DNA of 64,000 nt from an uncultured Oceanisphaera sp. (GCF_947495715.1 NZ_CANLZU010000018.1:50341-114340), one strand, 5' to 3'. Counted from the stretch's first letter, positions 55,032 to 62,530 are shown. Numbers and translations: made by a program. Notes: generated by a model from the sequence alone, not told the origin.

Positions 55032-55085
55032 CAAGACTCCCTGTCGACCGGTGATGTGGTTTGAGTATCAACCCGGCCAGCTACG

Positions 55086-55697
55086 TTATAGGCTCTCAAG
55101 GCGCTGTTCAATCTCTTTGCGTCGACCCATATCGGCCAGTTCCCGACCGGGGCGCGGAGCGGCTTGCAGCGCCTTGTTCAGGTACGTCTTCGCCTCGCCG
55201 GCCTTGCCCTGCTGCAACAGAAAATCGCCGTAGAAAAAGTTGGGGTCTATGCCATCGGGGTTCACCACCAGCGCCTTGCGCAGCAACTGTTCGGCCTGAT
55301 CGTCGTCACCAAAGCCGACCGGCCAGCCCGGTACCTGATAATAGAGCGAGCCCAGGCTGGTATAGGCCGAGCCGTCCAGCGCCTTGTCATCCTGCTGCAG
55401 TGCCCGCTCCAGCCGGCTTTTGGCATCCTTCACCAGCTTGAGTGCGCCCAGCCCGCCCCTGGCGCCGGCCCAGGTGCTTTTGACGATGGCCGACCAAATC
55501 AGCAGATCGGTGCGCTGGGGGTTGGCGGAGCTGGCCAGATCCGCCTTGATGCTGAGCGCGGCCAGACAGTCTTCGCGCCGATCGTCCACCAGCTGATACT
55601 GACAGTGTGCCCACTGTTGCTGAATGGGCTCGAGCCGGTCGGCGGCCTGCGCCAGAGGGGTAGCCAGCAGCAGACTGAATAAAATGACTTTTTTCAT
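55086..55697 (-). CDS. Secreted TPR-type protein of the operon
   Basis: 203-aa protein with a Sec signal peptide (MKKVILFSLLLATPLAQA, cleavage after AQA), then helical repeats resembling TPRs (SAYTSLGSLYYQVPGWPVGFGDDDQAEQLLRKALVVNPDGIDPNFFYGDFLLQQGKAGEAKTYLNKALQAAP). Two Cys residues in the mature N-terminal part (HCQYQLVDDRREDCLAA) could form a disulfide. It overlaps the SDR gene by 4 bp, so it belongs to the same pathway. No enzyme signature; probably a periplasmic scaffold or binding protein. Confidence 0.85.
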   Translation of the reverse strand: MKKVILFSLLLATPLAQAADRLEPIQQQWAHCQYQLVDDRREDCLAALSIKADLASSANPQRTDLLIWSAIVKSTWAGARGGLGALKLVKDAKSRLERALQQDDKALDGSAYTSLGSLYYQVPGWPVGFGDDDQAEQLLRKALVVNPDGIDPNFFYGDFLLQQGKAGEAKTYLNKALQAAPRPGRELADMGRRKEIEQRLESL

Positions 55698-56503
55698 GAT
55701 TTTGCTTCCTTGTCACAGTGGTGTTCGGCGTAGCGGGCAATCACGGCGGTTTGTTTGGCCAGACCCCGGTCCAGCAGGCCGGGGAACAGGGCGTTCACCC
55801 GCACCAGCAGCCATTCGGGCCAGCCCAGCCAGCGTTGCCGCTGTTCTTTTTGCAGTGCCATCATCGCCTGGGCCGCCACCCGCTCGGGGCTGTCGGTGTG
55901 GTTACTCAGGGCCTGATTCATGTCGTATACCCGGTTTGAATTGAGGGTGGTGCGGGTCGCGCGAGGGGCAAAGTAGAGCACCTTGATGCGGCTGTCGGCC
56001 AGCTCCCGGCCCAGCGCCTCGCTAAAGCCGCGCAGGCCGAATTTGCCGGCGCAGTACACGCTGTAACCGGGATAACCGATACCGCCAAAGGCCGAGCCGA
56101 TGTTCATCACCAGGCCCGGGCGTCGCAGCCAGGGCAGTAGCTCGCGGGTCAGCAGAATGGGCGCGGTCAGGTTCAGCGCCAGCTGGTCGCTTATCTGCTG
56201 CTGGCCCTGATCTTCCAGCCAGGCAAAATGACTGGTGCCGGCGTTGTTGATCAACACATCCAGACCACCGGCCTTCTGCACCGCCTGCAGCAGGGCAGGC
56301 CTGTGATCTACCCGCAGCAGGTCGGCGGCCACTATGCGGTGCCGGCCCGGATCGGGCAGGCTGGTCAGCAGCCGGTCGAGACGAGTGCGATCCCGGCCCT
56401 GCAGCAACAGCCGGGCACCGGCGGCGGCCAGCTCTTGTGCCAGCGCCGCGCCAATGCCCCCACTGGCACCGGTCAGTAGTACGGTTTTATCACGCAGATC
56501 CAT
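55694..56503 (-). CDS. Short-chain dehydrogenase/reductase
   Basis: 269-aa SDR with cofactor motif LLTGASGGIGAALAQELAAAG, the NNAG structural motif (LINNAGTSHF) and the catalytic triad Ser-Tyr-Lys (IGSAFGGIGYPGYSVYCAGKFGLRGFSEALGRELADS). The C-terminal region (GWPEWLLVRVNALFPGLLDRGLAKQTAVIA) is hydrophobic and basic, as in membrane-associated fatty-acyl SDRs. I chose the ATG at 56503 (GGAGG 6 nt upstream, conserved start of the fold). It overlaps the upstream diiron gene by 14 bp. A reduction of an acyl or keto group made by the neighbours is likely. Confidence 0.92.
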   Translation of the reverse strand: MDLRDKTVLLTGASGGIGAALAQELAAAGARLLLQGRDRTRLDRLLTSLPDPGRHRIVAADLLRVDHRPALLQAVQKAGGLDVLINNAGTSHFAWLEDQGQQQISDQLALNLTAPILLTRELLPWLRRPGLVMNIGSAFGGIGYPGYSVYCAGKFGLRGFSEALGRELADSRIKVLYFAPRATRTTLNSNRVYDMNQALSNHTDSPERVAAQAMMALQKEQRQRWLGWPEWLLVRVNALFPGLLDRGLAKQTAVIARYAEHHCDKEAKS

Positions 56504-57152
56504 CACCGACCTCCAGCGCGCGCAGCATGTCGCCATACAGGCGGTATACGATGCGGGCGGCATGAATGATGGCCGCCTGATCGGCCGGCTCGCTGACCTT
56601 GTTCATCAAACTTTCGAAGAAGCGCAGGTGTTCCTGATCCAGGGCGCCGTGCGAGCTGAGGTAGCTCATGGCCTGTTCCGGCAAGTGCAGCCCCCGTTGC
56701 AGTTGTTCGGCCACGGTCAGCGCTATGGCCACGCTGGTGCCTTCCAGCACCTGCACCATGCCGAACAGCGCCATGGGGTTGCCGCGATCGATCTGGTGGT
56801 AGAGAAAGGCCACCATCAACTCGATATCGGCGCCGGGCCGGCCGTGGCGCACCGCCTCGGCATCGGCACCACAGGCGTTAATGTCGTTGAGTATCCATTC
56901 CTGATGGCCAACTTCCTCTGCTATGTATTCCACCAGCGCCTCGCGCACCCATTCGTGGCTGGCGGGCAGGCGGGCACCACAGGCCATTAGCAGCGGCACC
57001 GTATGACGAACATGATGGTAGGCCTGGGTAAGAAAGGCGACGTAGCTGTTGAGGGCAATGTCGCCGCGCTGGCAGGCGGCAATGATGGGGGCGCTGAGCA
57101 GGTATTCCCGTTCGGTGGCGGTGCTGTGCTGCAGCTGTAGGTAAAAGCTCAT
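56490..57152 (-). CDS. Heme-oxygenase-like diiron (HDO / TenA-like) protein
   Basis: 220-aa all-helical protein of the TenA/heme-oxygenase-like fold. The likely metal ligands of the heme-oxygenase-like diiron oxidases can be picked out: E80 and H83 (EEVGHQ), E137 (VLEGTS), and H168, D172, H175 (SSHGALDQEH, an H-x3-D-x2-H pattern as in CADD). Plausible further Glu residues lie at 75 and 79. Members of this group cleave or hydroxylate acyl chains or amino acids with O2. It is translationally coupled to the AMP ligase and the SDR, which suggests it oxidises an activated acyl or amino-acid substrate. Often annotated only as iron-containing redox enzyme; substrate unknown. Confidence 0.85.
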   Translation of the reverse strand: MSFYLQLQHSTATEREYLLSAPIIAACQRGDIALNSYVAFLTQAYHHVRHTVPLLMACGARLPASHEWVREALVEYIAEEVGHQEWILNDINACGADAEAVRHGRPGADIELMVAFLYHQIDRGNPMALFGMVQVLEGTSVAIALTVAEQLQRGLHLPEQAMSYLSSHGALDQEHLRFFESLMNKVSEPADQAAIIHAARIVYRLYGDMLRALEVGDGSA

Positions 57153-58606
57153 GCGGATACTCCCGTGAGGTGTTGAATTTGAGTGGCAAAGGCCTGGCGG
57201 ATCAGCTCGCGTCGGGGGCGACCATTGGCGGTAAGCAGGCCGGTGGCGGCCAATGACGGCTCCGGCACCAGCCAGTGATGAATGCGGGCGTAATCGGGCA
57301 GGCGGTTATTGAGTTCGGCAATTTGTTCGGTCAGCGCCGCTTCCTGCCCGGGTACCGGCTGCACCAGCGCCACGTTGGCGGGCAGGGCGTCACCCATCAT
57401 CACCAGCCGGGCGATGGCAGAGCAGCCCTGGGCTTCTGACTCGACCCATTCCGGCGAAAAATTGCGGCCAAAGGCGGTGATCTGCACGTTTTTCTTGCGC
57501 CCTGTGATGTGCAGAAAGCCGTCGGCGTCGAGCCGGCCGAGATCACCGGTGGCGATCTCCGCGGTGAGGTTGCTGGCGGTCGCCGCGCCGCCAAGATAGC
57601 CGAGCATGGTGGCACCGCTGACGCAGATTTCACCGTCGTCGGCGATGCGCACCTTGAGATGAGGCAGCGGGCGACCCACGGTACCCGGCCGGTTGGCGGC
57701 GGGAGTGTTAAGCGCCACCACAGAGCCGCATTCCGACAGGCCGTAACCTTCGTGCGCCGGAATACCCATGGCCGATGCCTGTTGCAGCAATGCGGGGGCC
57801 ACCTTGCCGCCGCCCACCGCCACCAGCCGCAGCGAGTGGGCCAGCTCGGGCTGGTGATGACAGATCGCCAGCAGCAATCGCAGCAGCTCGGGCACCAGCA
57901 CCAGGCTGTGGGGCTGCCAGCGTGCCAGCGCGGCGGCCAGCCGGGCCGGGTCCAGCTGACTGGAGCCGGTGAACCCTACTTCGGCCAGGCCGGGCAGACA
58001 GGCGTTGGCGCCCAGTAACAGCGGCACATACAAACCGGCCAGATTCTCCAGCAGGGTAGCCAGCGGCAGCAGTGTCATGTGCCGTTCAACCCGGCTGGAA
58101 GCCACACTCTGCGCCAGCGCCTGAGCGGTAGTGACCTGTTGCTCAAGGCTCAGGCAAACGCCCTTGGGCTGACCGGTGGTGCCCGAGGTATAGGTGATTT
58201 TGGCGGTGCCGGCGGGCAGCTGCGGCACCACGGCCGGCTGGTGTTGCCAGCAGGGCAGGCCGGGCAGCAGGGTGCTTAGTTGCCAGCCCTCGACGGCGGG
58301 GCCGACCAGGGTATCGGCCCCGCTGCTTTCCAGCAGCCAGCGGCGCTGCTCGGCGCTGAAGAAGCCGGGCACCGGAATCACCACTATGCCGGCCAGGGCG
58401 CAGGACAGGTCGAGCAAGGCCCAGTCGATGCCGTTATCCAGTTGCAGTGCCAGCCGTTGTACTCCGGCCTGCGACAAGTGTTGTGCCTGTTGCTGCAGCG
58501 CGGGCCAGAGATCGCCGTAATGCAGTTGACGATCGGGTTCGCTCAGGGCCAGGGTGTGCGGATGCGTTTGTGCCAGCTCGGCCAGCCGTTGAAACAGCGA
58601 ATTCAT
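57149..58606 (-). CDS. AMP-dependent acyl/aryl ligase (ANL superfamily)
   Basis: 485-aa adenylate-forming enzyme. Core motif A3 is at about 139-150 (YTSGTTGQPKGV), A5 at GYGLSECGSVV, A7/A8 at TGDLGRLDADGFLHITGRKKNVQITAFGRNFSPEWVE. The C-terminal A10 motif reads NGRPRREL (about 461-468): the catalytic Lys expected in NGK is Arg. The ligase is short for a long-chain acyl-CoA synthetase. Its start overlaps the thermostable-hemolysin gene by 4 bp and its stop overlaps the diiron gene. It probably activates a fatty or other carboxylic acid for the pathway; whether the product is an acyl-AMP or a thioester is open because no carrier protein gene is adjacent. Confidence 0.9.
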   Translation of the reverse strand: MNSLFQRLAELAQTHPHTLALSEPDRQLHYGDLWPALQQQAQHLSQAGVQRLALQLDNGIDWALLDLSCALAGIVVIPVPGFFSAEQRRWLLESSGADTLVGPAVEGWQLSTLLPGLPCWQHQPAVVPQLPAGTAKITYTSGTTGQPKGVCLSLEQQVTTAQALAQSVASSRVERHMTLLPLATLLENLAGLYVPLLLGANACLPGLAEVGFTGSSQLDPARLAAALARWQPHSLVLVPELLRLLLAICHHQPELAHSLRLVAVGGGKVAPALLQQASAMGIPAHEGYGLSECGSVVALNTPAANRPGTVGRPLPHLKVRIADDGEICVSGATMLGYLGGAATASNLTAEIATGDLGRLDADGFLHITGRKKNVQITAFGRNFSPEWVESEAQGCSAIARLVMMGDALPANVALVQPVPGQEAALTEQIAELNNRLPDYARIHHWLVPEPSLAATGLLTANGRPRRELIRQAFATQIQHLTGVSA

Positions 58607-59262
58607 TGCCAGGCCCTTGCATCGGCGGCGCCGTGCAGTGAAGGCGTGGGCGCGAGCAGCGGCAGCAGCAGGCTGTTGGCCGACAGAATATTGCGCCCTT
58701 CGGCCAGCCGGCCGGCCAGCCGGCCGGCCATGACCATGGGCTGATGCTGGTAATAGTCGCCCCAGTGGTCGGCATGATCACCCACCCGTGCCGGCGAGGC
58801 CGCCGCCAGGGTGATCGGGTTCAGTTGCAGGCGGCGCAGGCTGTTGCGCAACTTGCGGGTGCCGGTAAACATCACCCACTCCATGTGTTGCTGATACAGC
58901 AGCTGGCACATGGCGGCGAACATCAGCCGGCCATTGCCGGGGGCGCTGGTGGCCAGGTTGCCGATTTCGGCGATGCTATCTCGACGGGGGGCTTCATCCT
59001 GCATGGCGGCCAGCTGTTGCTCTGCCGGCAGGTCAAGGTACTGTTCCAGATACAGGGGGCCGGTGGCGGCCAGTTGCAGGCCACAGGCGGCCACCAGGGT
59101 ATCGTCGGCCCGGTACAGGCCAATCAGCAACGGCAGAAAATGTGGAATGCGGGCGCGGAATTCGCGCAGATAAGCGTCGCCGATAAACGCTTGCAGGGCA
59201 GTAACCTGATCGGGCGTGGTGGCGATCTGCATGGTATAGGGTGGGCGAATTTCGATACTCAT
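58603..59262 (-). CDS. Thermostable hemolysin family protein (acyltransferase-like)
   Basis: 219-aa protein of the T_hemolysin family, named after the Vibrio delta-VPH gene. The fold motifs look like those of GNAT/LuxI-type acyltransferases: VAACGLQLAATGPLYLEQYLDLP, then EIGNLATSAPGNGRLMFAAMCQLLYQQHMEWVMFTGTRKLRNSLRRLQLNP. No signal peptide is present, so it is unlikely to be a secreted toxin. It is the first gene of the seven-gene operon. AGAGGAGG stands 5 nt before the ATG, a very strong ribosome site. An acyl-transfer role using an acyl-adenylate or acyl-ACP from the neighbouring ligase is my inference. Confidence 0.85.
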   Translation of the reverse strand: MSIEIRPPYTMQIATTPDQVTALQAFIGDAYLREFRARIPHFLPLLIGLYRADDTLVAACGLQLAATGPLYLEQYLDLPAEQQLAAMQDEAPRRDSIAEIGNLATSAPGNGRLMFAAMCQLLYQQHMEWVMFTGTRKLRNSLRRLQLNPITLAAASPARVGDHADHWGDYYQHQPMVMAGRLAGRLAEGRNILSANSLLLPLLAPTPSLHGAADARAWQ

Positions 59263-59305
59263 AACGGCCTCCTCTGGACGTTATGAGAAAGCTTAACGGG
59301 GCAAT

Positions 59306-59322
59306 CTTAAGCCAGACTTAAG
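59306..59322. promoter_or_regulatory. PmrA/QseB-type box of the T_hemolysin operon
   Basis: CTTAAGCCAGACTTAAG: two CTTAAG hexamers 5 bp apart, a perfect match to the PmrA-box pattern YTTAAK-N5-YTTAAK. It lies 44 bp upstream of the first start codon of the operon that encodes a PmrA/QseB-type regulator. A weaker CTTAAC is at 59292-59297. Confidence 0.7.
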
Positions 59323-59435
59323 CGCTGCGAAATGCAGCAAAAAAAGGCAGTGCTTGAATGTGTTGGGCCGGTATCTGCTATCATGCGCGCCACTTATTTT
59401 TTGATACTGTTTTTTCAACACAGGCGGGATAACCG

Positions 59436-59918
59436 ATGCAAGTTGCAGACAACACCGTAGTACAGTTCAACTACACCCTGAAAAGTGAAGACGGCCAGGT
59501 GCTGGACACCAACGTCGGCAACACGCCGCTGGCCTACCTGCATGGCCATAACGGCATGATGGAAGGCCTGGAAAATGCGCTGACCGGTAAAGAAGAAGGC
59601 GAAAGCTTCAGCGTTACCCTGACCCCGGAAGAAGGTTACGGCGAGCGCAAAGACGACATGATTCAGCGCGTACCGGTCAAGCATCTGCACGGTGCCAAGA
59701 AGTGGAAAGCGGGCATGATGGCCACAGTGCACACCGAGCAGGGCGAGCGCCAGGTAACGGTAGCCAAGGTCGGCAAGTTTATGGCCGACGTGGACATGAA
59801 CCACCCCTTGGCCGGTTTGACGCTGAATTTTGATCTGGAAGTGGTCAGCGTACGTGCCGCCACCGAAGAAGAGCTGGAGCACGGCCACGCCCACGGTGAA
59901 GGTGGTCACCACCACTAA
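59436..59918 (+). CDS. slyD: FKBP-type peptidyl-prolyl isomerase / metallochaperone SlyD
   Basis: 160-aa cytosolic chaperone and prolyl isomerase. The FKBP core is split by the IF (insert-in-flap) domain, which is visible (EEGYGERKDDMIQRVPVKHLHGAKKWKAGMMATVHTEQGERQVTVAKVGKFMADVDMNHPLAGLTLNFDLEV). The C-terminal tail is His-rich (HGHAHGEGGHHH), the nickel-binding feature used in hydrogenase maturation; it is shorter than in E. coli and lacks the Cys residues. A TGCTATCAT extended -10-like element lies about 50-60 bp upstream (59376-59384). Confidence 0.95.
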   Translation: MQVADNTVVQFNYTLKSEDGQVLDTNVGNTPLAYLHGHNGMMEGLENALTGKEEGESFSVTLTPEEGYGERKDDMIQRVPVKHLHGAKKWKAGMMATVHTEQGERQVTVAKVGKFMADVDMNHPLAGLTLNFDLEVVSVRAATEEELEHGHAHGEGGHHH

Positions 59919-60440
59919 AACCAATCCCACTAAACAAATGATCTATTTCATTTTTGTATAAAAGTCGAGCAAAGGGCCCGCTCCGCCGACTCGCCGTGAA
60001 TCCCTCCCTGGAGGCTCAGCCGCGCCATCCGTGGCGCGGATGGTCGGCTGAGCAGATCCCTTTGCTCTCCTTGATGCACCGGCGTTGCCTGTTAGCGCCG
60101 TCTACAGACAACTCGATGCTCGAGAAGAGGCAACAGAGATCGACTACCACGACCGTGAAATGCCATGGCTGGAAAATGCTCCTGCCATTCCAGCATTCCC
60201 GCCCTCCATGGCGGTCAGACAGCATTTCCGAGCCCTCAGGGGGCGAGCTTGTCTCGCCGTGACGAACGGTTGCAGCCTGACCGAACATCCAGTGAATGTT
60301 CGCAGTAGGCTGCAACGGTGAGTGTCATTTACCTATGGCGTGTCGTGGGAGGCGACTGTGTTGCCTTTGATCCCGGGGTTAAAATGATCAGATGTTTATT
60401 CAAATTGGTATAAAACCAGCTTTAAGCCGTAAGAAAAAGA
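59919..60440. repeat. Second long intergenic repeat copy (family-A palindrome plus tail)
   Basis: A family-A palindrome (59966-60070; GAGCAAAGGG...CTCCGCCGA / TCGGCTGAG...CCCTTTGCTCTCC) is followed by about 330 bp homologous to 28447-28770. The unit is bracketed by AAATGATCTATTT...GTATAAAA (59936-59963) and AAATGATCAGATG...GGTATAAAA (about 60382-60414), similar short direct repeats. Near the right end is ATTGGTAT, the complement of ATACCAAT found before the copy at 28288. The palindrome half is almost identical to 18721-18828. No gene. Confidence 0.8.
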
Positions 60441-60446
60441 CTCAAT

Positions 60447-60476
60447 AAAAAGGCCGAGCTGTTGCTCGGCCTTTTT
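60447..60476. terminator. Bidirectional terminator near slyD / YbaK-type gene
   Basis: AAAAAGGCCGAGC / GCTCGGCCTTTTT, a 13-bp stem with loop TGTT, T-tracts on both strands. It lies 22 bp past the minus-strand deacylase stop. Confidence 0.9.
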
Positions 60477-60498
60477 ATTGAGGCGGTACACGCCTGGG

Positions 60499-60954
60499 TT
60501 AGCCGGTAAACTGTTTGGGTTTAACCAGCCTCAGATAGTCTTTCATGGGCAGGCTGAACAGCTCGCGGTAACTGCCGGCACTGAAGACGATTTCTGCCTG
60601 GCGTGCGAGCTCGGTGTCTATATATACCGGAATGGAGTACAGGTTGCCGAAGGGGGGCAGGGCACCGACTTCGCAGTCGGGAAACTTCTCGCGAAAGTCG
60701 TTTTCATGCAGAAAGGCGACTTCCTGTGCCGACAGGGATCGGGCCAGGCTGTCGGTATGGACTCTCTTGGGGGCGGGCACCACTATCATGGCCATCTGAC
60801 CATCCAGCGTCATCATCACCACCTTGGCCATCACCCTGCCCGGCACATGGGCGGCCTCGGCCACATCCTGAGCGGTAAAGGCCGGCGAGTGGGTAATGAC
60901 CCGGTATTTGACCCCCTCTTGATCCAGGTACTGCTGCAATCGTTGGGCAGGCAT
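60499..60954 (-). CDS. YbaK/EbsC-family aminoacyl-tRNA deacylase
   Basis: 151-aa single-domain editing protein that hydrolyses mischarged tRNA (Cys-, Ala- or Ser-tRNA-Pro type). The fold is clear: PAFTAQDVAEAAHVPGRVMAKVVMMTLDGQMAMIVVPAPKRVHTDSLARSL, then the pocket LPPFGNLYSIPVYIDTELARQAEIVFSAGSYRELFSLPMKDYLRLVKP. I chose the ATG at 60954 (AGGAGG 7 nt upstream); ten upstream codons are open. The family's specificity cannot be set from sequence. Confidence 0.9.
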   Translation of the reverse strand: MPAQRLQQYLDQEGVKYRVITHSPAFTAQDVAEAAHVPGRVMAKVVMMTLDGQMAMIVVPAPKRVHTDSLARSLSAQEVAFLHENDFREKFPDCEVGALPPFGNLYSIPVYIDTELARQAEIVFSAGSYRELFSLPMKDYLRLVKPKQFTG

Positions 60955-60984
60955 AACAAGTCCTCCTCGACAAATACGGAACAT

Positions 60985-61310
60985 CGGTTGAAGTATAGGT
61001 TATGGGAGGGCGCCGGAAGTGTGCCGACGGTGAAGGTGCTCACCAGCACTAAGCCTTGAACTCCGTGTATTAAAGAGACAGCAGAGCCGAGCAGAGCCGC
61101 CCCCACCGACACGCTACAAGTACATCTTTGTAAGCTCACACATGCCATCTGACCGCCAGGGATGGCGGGAATGCCAACATTGCAGGAGCTTTTGTTAGCC
61201 ATGGCATGTGATGGTCGGCTGAGGTTATCCCAGTCGCCACTCTCATCCGTAGGGAGTTGTCGGTGAGGTCGAAAAACTAAAGGCCGAGCTAATGCTCGGT
61301 CTTTTAGTGG
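60985..61310. repeat. Degenerate duplication: slyD-like tail, palindromic repeat, terminator
   Basis: At about 61026-61052, ACGGTGAAGGTGCTCACC plus AGCACTAA matches the slyD 3' end (59894-59919) with two mismatches in 26. A family-B-like palindrome follows (61096-61236: CCACCGACACGC...GATGGTCGGCTGAG). Then AGGCCGAGC-TAAT-GCTCGGTCTTTT (61280-61305), a decayed copy of the terminator at 60447. The order is the same as after slyD, so the tract looks like a damaged copy of that region. Confidence 0.55.
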
Positions 61311-61349
61311 CAACTTGTATCTCTCAATGATGGATGGTTAGCTACCAGA

Positions 61350-61430
61350 TCATCATACTGAAACCAGTGAGCCTGGGTGGCAGCTGAGCATTCAATGCTG
61401 CTTTGTAGATGAGGCCCTGGTTTCAACTTC
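61350..61430 (+). ncRNA. Candidate IS110 bridge RNA
   Basis: TGAAACCAG (61359-61367) pairs perfectly with CTGGTTTCA (61417-61425), with GCC/GGC continuing the stem inward after a small bulge. Within it AGCATT-C-AATGCT (61387-61399) and the alternative GCAGC/GCTGC pairing give a second hairpin. It lies in the non-coding left end of the IS110 element, where bridge RNAs of this group are encoded. Exact ends and loop specificities are not determined. Confidence 0.5.
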
Positions 61431-61505
61431 TCAATCAAACTAAATGGTATCCAAGCCCCCTGAACATACGTAGGTGAGGCTGCATGTACAAGGGAAGCAA
61501 TAGAG

Positions 61506-62501
61506 ATGTACTCGCATATTGGTATTGATGTCAGCAAGGATAAACTCGATATCGGCTGGCTGCGCGATGTGGCCAACAACAAGGTAAAGACCAAAGTCTT
61601 CAAGCATCAAAAACAAAGCCTGGAGAAGCTTGCTGCCTGGCTGCTCAAGAACACGCAGACGGAGCCTCAGAACATCCTCATCACTCTGGAAGCCACCGGG
61701 GTGTATCACGAGAACCTGGTTTACTTCCTGCATGAGCAGGGCTTTAAGGTGTTCATCGCCAATCCAGGTAAGGCCAAAAAGTACGCCGACGCCATTGGCT
61801 TGGTACATAAAACCGATAAATCAGACGCCATCATGCTGGCCCATTATGGCATGGCTCAGACGTACTCCGGCAGCCTCACCTTATGGCAGCCAGAATCGCC
61901 TGAAGCCCGTCAACTCAAAGGATTGTTGCGGCGTCTGGATGCATTGGAAAAAGACCACCAGCGCGAACTGAACCGCCTGGAGGCCTGTGAGCAGGTCGAT
62001 ACCTCGCCTCGGGTACTCAGATCCATCCATGACATGCTGGCGACACTTCAACAGGAAATCGCCGCGCTGGAGCAGGAAATCGACGACCACATCGATCGCC
62101 ATCCACCTTTGCGTAAGAACCGCAAACTGCTCAACAGCATCAAGGGCGTGGGACCAGTGGTCTCACGGGAAATGACCTGCCTGTTCGCAGCCAAAGTATT
62201 TCGCAATGCCAAGCAAGTGGCGGCCTATCTCGGGCTGATCCCGAAACAGGTAGAGTCCGGCAACTTCAGGGGACACACCAAGCTGAGCAAAACGGGGCCA
62301 GCGAGGATCAGGGCGAAGCTGTACATGGCAACCGTGGCGGCGGGCACTCATAATCCGGACATCAAGAATCAAAAACGTCGCTTGCTGGGCAACGGCAAAA
62401 ACAAGATGCAGGCACTGGGCGCCGCGATGCGCAAGCTGGTGCAGGTTTGTTACGGTGTCATCAAACATCAACAAGAATATCAGCCTCAAGTTGCTATCTA
62501 A
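61506..62501 (+). CDS. IS110-family transposase (DEDD recombinase)
   Basis: 331-aa, apparently intact. The N-terminal DEDD RuvC-like domain shows YSHIGIDVSKDKLDIGW (Asp), ITLEATGVYHENL (Glu), GLVHKTDKSDAIMLAHYG (Asp pair). The C-terminal Transposase_20 domain has LLNSIKGVGPVVSREMTCLF and the Ser motif AAYLGLIPKQVESGNFRGHTKLSKTGPARIRAKLYMA. The length is typical and there are no frameshifts, so it is probably active. The start is preceded by GAAGCAATAGAG. It inserted next to the degenerate repeat block downstream of the YbaK-type gene promoter. Confidence 0.95.
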   Translation: MYSHIGIDVSKDKLDIGWLRDVANNKVKTKVFKHQKQSLEKLAAWLLKNTQTEPQNILITLEATGVYHENLVYFLHEQGFKVFIANPGKAKKYADAIGLVHKTDKSDAIMLAHYGMAQTYSGSLTLWQPESPEARQLKGLLRRLDALEKDHQRELNRLEACEQVDTSPRVLRSIHDMLATLQQEIAALEQEIDDHIDRHPPLRKNRKLLNSIKGVGPVVSREMTCLFAAKVFRNAKQVAAYLGLIPKQVESGNFRGHTKLSKTGPARIRAKLYMATVAAGTHNPDIKNQKRRLLGNGKNKMQALGAAMRKLVQVCYGVIKHQQEYQPQVAI

Positions 62502-62530
62502 ATAACGACTTGAGGCCGGTTGTGAGAGAT

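Larger units (their letters stand above)
61319..62530 (+). mobile_element. IS110-family insertion sequence
   Basis: A complete transposase gene (61506-62501) flanked by a long non-coding leader (about 175 bp) and a short tail. ATCTCTCA at 61319-61326 and TGAGAGAT at 62523-62530 are inverted 8-mers that may mark the ends, giving 1212 bp. IS110 elements lack classic terminal repeats and target duplications, so these ends are provisional. The leader contains strong stem-loops, as expected for the bridge RNA of this family. Confidence 0.7.

Noticed and set aside
56490..57152. TenA thiaminase II
   Set aside because: No thiamine genes nearby, and the Glu/His/Asp ligand pattern fits heme-oxygenase-like diiron enzymes better.
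58603..59262. Secreted pore-forming hemolysin
   Set aside because: No signal peptide or membrane-inserting segment; residues resemble an acyltransferase-like fold and the gene heads an enzyme operon.
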